Positions 5,579-8,296 of a stretch of DNA of 8,296 nt are shown here, one piece after another (position 1 is the first letter of the stretch; every line of letters begins with the position of its first letter). The notes under the pieces are model-generated. The model worked only from the letters and a program-made list of their open reading frames with translations. It ran no database searches and was not told where the DNA came from. Location: the NCBI GenBank assembly GCA_900542325.1, contig UQMY01000050.1:1-8296 (forward strand). Direction: 5' to 3'. The position numbers and the translations under genes were made by a program. This stretch comes from an uncultured Collinsella sp. Its GTDB lineage: Bacteria > Actinomycetota > Coriobacteriia > Coriobacteriales > Coriobacteriaceae.

Positions 5579-7603
5579 TTACATCAGTTCGCAAATAGCC
5601 GCAGCGAAGGCTACGGGGTCCTCGGGGAGGATGCCCTCGACGAGCAGGGCCTGGTCGTAGAGCAAGCCGGAGTACTGCTTGATCTTGTCGGCGTCGCCCG
5701 CCTTCTGGGCAGCGACGAGCTTGGCGAAGACCGGGTGCTTGGCGTTGAGCTCGAGCACGCGCTGGCTCTTAGGCATACCGTCGGGCGCGCCCTCGGGACC
5801 CTTCTGAAGCACCTTCTCCATCTCGAGCGAAAGCGGACCCTCGGTGGTGATGCAGGCGGGAGCGTCAGTCAGACGCGCAGAGACGGCAACCTTCTCGACC
5901 TTGTCGCCGAGCGCCTCCTTCATGGCACCAAAGAGGTCCTCGTTCTCCTTGGTGGCGTCCTCGGCCTCCTTCTTCTCGTCATCGGTCGCCAAGTCAAGAT
6001 CGCCGGTCGCGACGTTCTTAAGCTCCAGGTGACGATCCTCGACCTCAGGCTCAGCGCCATCGGAAACTGCCTTCTCGGCAGCCTCGCGAGCAGCGTCATC
6101 CTCGTAGACCTTGGGCATATCGGCAGCCACGTACTCACGCATGGCCTGGAAGGTGAACTCATCCACGTCCTGCGTCAGCAGCAGTACATCGTAGCCGCGG
6201 TCGAGCACGCCCTTCACGACGGGCATCTTGGCTAGACGCTCGCGCGAATCGCCGGCGGCATAGCAGATTGCCTTCTGGCCCTCTGGCATGCCCTTGGCGT
6301 ACTCGGCCAAGGTGATCATCTTCTGCTCCTTGGCAGACCAGAACAGTAGCAGGTCGGCGAGCTCATCGGCCTTCATGCCATAGCTCGAGTAGATGCCGTA
6401 CTTAAGGCCGCGGCCAAAGTTCTCAAAGAACTTCTCGTAGGCCTCGCGGTCGTTGTCGCGCATGTCCTCAAGATCGGCAGTGATCTTCTTCTCGACACGC
6501 TTGGCAATGGCCTTGAGCTGACGGTTCTGTTGCAGCGTCTCACGCGAAATATTGAGCGTCACGTCGGCAGAGTCCACGACACCGCGCACAAAGTTGTAGT
6601 AGTCGGGCAGCAAGTCGTCGCACTTCTCCATAATCAGCACGTTGGAACTGTAGAGCGCCAGGCCCTTCTCGTAGTCCTTGCTGTACAGATCGAACGGGGC
6701 GCGACCCGGCACAAACAGCAGCGCATCGTACTCAAGCGTACCCTCGGCATGGAAGCTGATAGTGCGCGCGGGATCGTCAAAGTCGTGGAACGTGGACTTG
6801 TAGAACTCGTTGTAATCCTTCTGCTCAACGTCGGAGCTGCGCTTTTTCCAAATCGGCGTCATGGAGTTGATGGTCTCGAGCTCCTGGTAGTCCTCGTACT
6901 CGGGCTTGTAGTCGTCGCCGGCGTCCTCGGGCTTGGGTTTCTGGCGGCTCTTGCTCACCATCATCTGAATCGGGTAGCGCACATAGTTGCTGTACTGCTG
7001 AATCAGGCTCTTGAGGCCCCACTCGGTCAGGAAGCGATCGTAGGTCTCGGCCTCGCCGTCGGCGTCGAGCTTCTCGTTCTCGCGCAGCGTCAGGATGACA
7101 TCGGTGCCGTGCTCGGCGCGCTCGCCGTCTTCGATGGTGTAACCCTCAAGACCATCAGACTCCCACACGTGAGCGGTGTCCTCGCCATAGGCGCGGCTGA
7201 CAACCTTTACGTGGCTGGCAACCATAAAGGCAGAGTAGAAGCCCACGCCAAACTGACCGATGATGTCGACATCGGAACCCTGCTGCTCGGCGTTCTCAGT
7301 CTTAAACTCCTCGGAGCCGGAATGGGCGATGGTGCCCAGATTGCGCTCGAGCTCCTCGGCGGTCATGCCGATACCGTTATCCGAAATGGTGATGGTACGG
7401 GCATCTTTATCAAAGGAAACACGGATGGCCAGGTCGCCCTGGTCGAGCTTGACACTCGGATCCTGCAGGCTCTTAAAGTTGAGCTTGTCGACGGCATCGC
7501 TCGCGTTGGAGATAAGCTCGCGCAGGAAGATTTCCTTATTGGTGTAGATGGAGTTGATCATGAGGTCGAGCAATTTTTTGCTCTCGGTCTTAAATTGACG
7601 CAT
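5579..7603 (-). CDS. htpG: Molecular chaperone HtpG (Hsp90 family), 674 residues
   Basis: This is a cytosolic, ATP-dependent dimeric chaperone that remodels client proteins together with the DnaK system (family knowledge). Seen: a GHKL ATPase domain with the catalytic Glu and Mg-binding Asn in RELISNASDA (E29, N33), DNGIGM at 75-80, GTIAHSGSEEF at 90-100, and the lid glycines IGQFGVGFYSAF at 115-126. A short charged linker (KPKPEDAGDDY) follows, then the middle domain with NISRETLQQNR, and a C-terminal dimerisation domain ending ELM, with no eukaryotic MEEVD tail. The length is somewhat above the usual 600-650 residues, mainly from an acidic Glu/Asp/Lys-rich stretch before the C-terminal domain. 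The ATG at 7603 starts the usual N-terminus (MRQFKTESKKLLDLM) and has AAAGGA 6 nt upstream. It appears intact, single-gene, and ends at the terminator 5417-5457. No CIRCE or HspR-type operator is seen in its leader. Confidence 0.97.
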   Translation of the reverse strand: MRQFKTESKKLLDLMINSIYTNKEIFLRELISNASDAVDKLNFKSLQDPSVKLDQGDLAIRVSFDKDARTITISDNGIGMTAEELERNLGTIAHSGSEEFKTENAEQQGSDVDIIGQFGVGFYSAFMVASHVKVVSRAYGEDTAHVWESDGLEGYTIEDGERAEHGTDVILTLRENEKLDADGEAETYDRFLTEWGLKSLIQQYSNYVRYPIQMMVSKSRQKPKPEDAGDDYKPEYEDYQELETINSMTPIWKKRSSDVEQKDYNEFYKSTFHDFDDPARTISFHAEGTLEYDALLFVPGRAPFDLYSKDYEKGLALYSSNVLIMEKCDDLLPDYYNFVRGVVDSADVTLNISRETLQQNRQLKAIAKRVEKKITADLEDMRDNDREAYEKFFENFGRGLKYGIYSSYGMKADELADLLLFWSAKEQKMITLAEYAKGMPEGQKAICYAAGDSRERLAKMPVVKGVLDRGYDVLLLTQDVDEFTFQAMREYVAADMPKVYEDDAAREAAEKAVSDGAEPEVEDRHLELKNVATGDLDLATDDEKKEAEDATKENEDLFGAMKEALGDKVEKVAVSARLTDAPACITTEGPLSLEMEKVLQKGPEGAPDGMPKSQRVLELNAKHPVFAKLVAAQKAGDADKIKQYSGLLYDQALLVEGILPEDPVAFAAAICELM

Positions 7604-7609
7604 GTGCAG

Positions 7610-7615
7610 TCCTTT
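7610..7615 (-). promoter_or_regulatory. Ribosome binding site of htpG
   Basis: AAAGGA on the minus strand, 6 nt before the ATG at 7603. It supports this start. Confidence 0.7.
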
Positions 7616-7633
7616 CGCGCTACCCCTGTCCGC

Positions 7634-7659
7634 AAAAAACGGCCCGGTTGCCCGAGCCG
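7634..7659 (-). terminator. Terminator-like hairpin in the htpG leader
   Basis: The minus strand reads CGGCTCGG-GCAA-CCGGGCCG followed directly by TTTTTT. This is an 8-bp stem with one U-G wobble, a GNRA-type tetraloop and a full T-tract, hence a textbook intrinsic terminator. It ends about 30 nt before the htpG ATG and about 150 nt after the acetyltransferase stop codon. It could end the acetyltransferase transcript. No promoter fits between it and htpG, so htpG transcripts from the candidate at 7689-7719 must read through it. A further pairing (7628-7634 with 7663-7669, including G-U pairs) would enclose the hairpin. Confidence 0.65.
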
Positions 7660-7688
7660 CATCGCAGACCTGCTATGTTCAGACTTAG

Positions 7689-7719
7689 ATTTTATAACCC
7701 ATTAGCGCGCATATATACA
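7689..7719 (-). promoter_or_regulatory. Candidate htpG promoter
   Basis: The minus strand has a -10-like TATAAA(AT) at 7689-7696, and 17 nt upstream a weak -35 TGTATA (7714-7719). Initiation would fall near 7684, giving an 80-nt leader that contains the hairpin at 7634-7659. The AT-rich block is distinct from its surroundings. The -35 match is poor. Confidence 0.4.
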
Positions 7720-7770
7720 TACGGAATCGAAAAATTGTATGTCCGAGCGCTCTGATGCGCCAATTGCCAA

Positions 7771-7807
7771 GGAGTGTCCCAAACTGCCGGCAGGAAAGGA
7801 ACGTCCC
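7771..7807 (-). repeat. Short GGGAC-type repeat at the acetyltransferase 3' end
   Basis: On the minus strand GGGACGTTCC (7798-7807) and GGGACACTCC (7771-7780) are near-copies spaced 27 bp apart. Between them is the perfect 10-bp palindrome CTGCCGGCAG (7784-7793). The first overlaps the last base of the acetyltransferase stop codon. GGGACGTTC also occurs in the palindrome at 5278-5318. Confidence 0.45.
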
Positions 7808-8253
7808 TATCTGCCATCTACGCGCTTGGCCATCCAGGCATGAGGCTGGCCTTCATCCTCATAGTCCACCGGGGCAATCTGCGTGTAGCCCGCCTTTACA
7901 TAGAGCGGCAGCACGTATTCCTGCGCGTGCAGCTTAATGAGCTTGGCGCCGGCATCACGCGCGGCGGTATCACTGGCCTCGACAATCTTGCTCGCCAAAC
8001 CGCGACGGCGCATGCTCGGCAGCACGGCCACGCGCCCCATAATGTAGGTCTCCCCCGCCGCGACGCCTTCGTCCAAGTCGCACGCCGGCGACACCGGAGC
8101 CTCTGCGTCAGCCGCGCGCTCCAGTTCCTCGGGAAACACGCGCGAGCAGCCGGCAAGCTCGCCGTCTACATAGAGCGTCACATGAATGCAGTTCGGATCC
8201 TCGTCGATAGCGTCAAACTCATTCTCGTAGCCCTGCTCGTCCATCAAAACCAC
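7807..8253 (-). CDS. GNAT acetyltransferase, ElaA-like, possibly missing its N-terminus
   Basis: An acetyl-CoA-dependent N-acetyltransferase; the substrate is unknown. Seen: beta strands IHVTLYVDGELAGCSRVF (23-40), the motif A segment MGRVAVLPSMRRRGLASKI (72-90) whose R-R-R-G-L-A loop binds the acetyl-CoA pyrophosphate, and the ElaA-like end LHAQEYVLPLYVKAGY (108-123) with a PHAWM strand. At 148 residues it begins directly at V-L-M-D-E-Q-G, which in ElaA-like proteins usually follows a first helix of some 20-30 residues. That helix is absent here. The coordinates use a GTG at 8253. The ATG at 8244 has AGGGG 8 nt upstream and is the better internal start, and the frame stays open to the window edge, so the gene could also continue outside. 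The start overlaps a perfect hairpin (8247-8271). The stop codon lies at a short repeat. Family call good; start and integrity uncertain. Confidence 0.75.
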   Translation of the reverse strand: MVLMDEQGYENEFDAIDEDPNCIHVTLYVDGELAGCSRVFPEELERAADAEAPVSPACDLDEGVAAGETYIMGRVAVLPSMRRRGLASKIVEASDTAARDAGAKLIKLHAQEYVLPLYVKAGYTQIAPVDYEDEGQPHAWMAKRVDGR

Positions 8254-8271
8254 CCCTAAAAGGGGTGGTTT
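8247..8271. terminator. Perfect 11-bp hairpin over the acetyltransferase start
   Basis: AAACCACCCCT (8247-8257) and AGGGGTGGTTT (8261-8271) pair perfectly around 3 nt. In the minus direction the stem ends in GGTTTTG, a short T-tract; in the + direction in GGTTTGCTCTT. It looks like a bidirectional intrinsic terminator, perhaps of a gene right of the window. It includes the GTG at 8253 and the AGGGG (8253-8257) that would serve the ATG at 8244, so in RNA it would hide that ribosome site. Confidence 0.5.
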
Positions 8272-8296
8272 GCTCTTAGGGTATAACCCTTGGATT

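Noticed and set aside
6530..7705. 391-residue + strand open frame opposite htpG
   Set aside because: It mirrors the HtpG codons, is Val/Leu/Gly/His-rich without motifs, and HtpG on the other strand is unmistakable.
7604..7806. CIRCE or HspR-type (HAIR) heat-shock operator upstream of htpG
   Set aside because: I looked for TTAGCACTC/GAGTGCTAA and CTTGAGT/ACTCAAG half-sites and found none.

Overview
The window looks like chromosomal DNA from a moderately GC-rich Gram-positive bacterium. The protein sequences and the many compact palindromic repeats between genes suggest the Coriobacteriia, most likely Collinsella or a close relative. That placement rests on overall impression and has not been checked by a database search. 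All four recognisable genes lie on the minus strand, so the transcriptional order runs from the right edge to the left edge.

Right edge to about 7600: a GNAT acetyltransferase of the ElaA-like type (7807-8253), which seems to lack the usual first helix and begins inside a strong hairpin. A 203-bp gap follows, holding a short repeat, a candidate promoter and an intrinsic-terminator-like hairpin in the leader of the next gene. Positions 5579-7603 encode a complete HtpG (bacterial Hsp90).

The 495-bp region 5084-5578 holds no convincing gene but is dense in structure. It has two tandem hairpins of a common design just after htpG, a long terminator hairpin set inside a second pair of inverted arms, one copy of a 14-bp dispersed repeat, another palindrome of the GGGACGTTC type, and then the AT-rich promoter region of the next operon.

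Positions 113-5083 form a two-gene operon of large YhgE/Pip-type membrane proteins (926 and 729 residues). They are paralogues: each has an N-terminal membrane segment, a long extracytoplasmic domain with a low-complexity helical middle, and a C-terminal membrane block of the ABC-2 type. The stop codon of the first touches the start codon of the second (TAAATG), and the Shine-Dalgarno of the second is written inside the last codons of the first. The pair is therefore probably translated together and may work as a heteromer. The operon is followed at the left edge by a terminator hairpin.

No complete new defence, mobile or biosynthetic system is visible. The most unusual signals are non-coding: a 14-bp sequence present three times, a 12-bp apical stem-loop shared by two terminators, the tandem hairpins after htpG, and a terminator-like hairpin between the htpG promoter candidate and its start codon.
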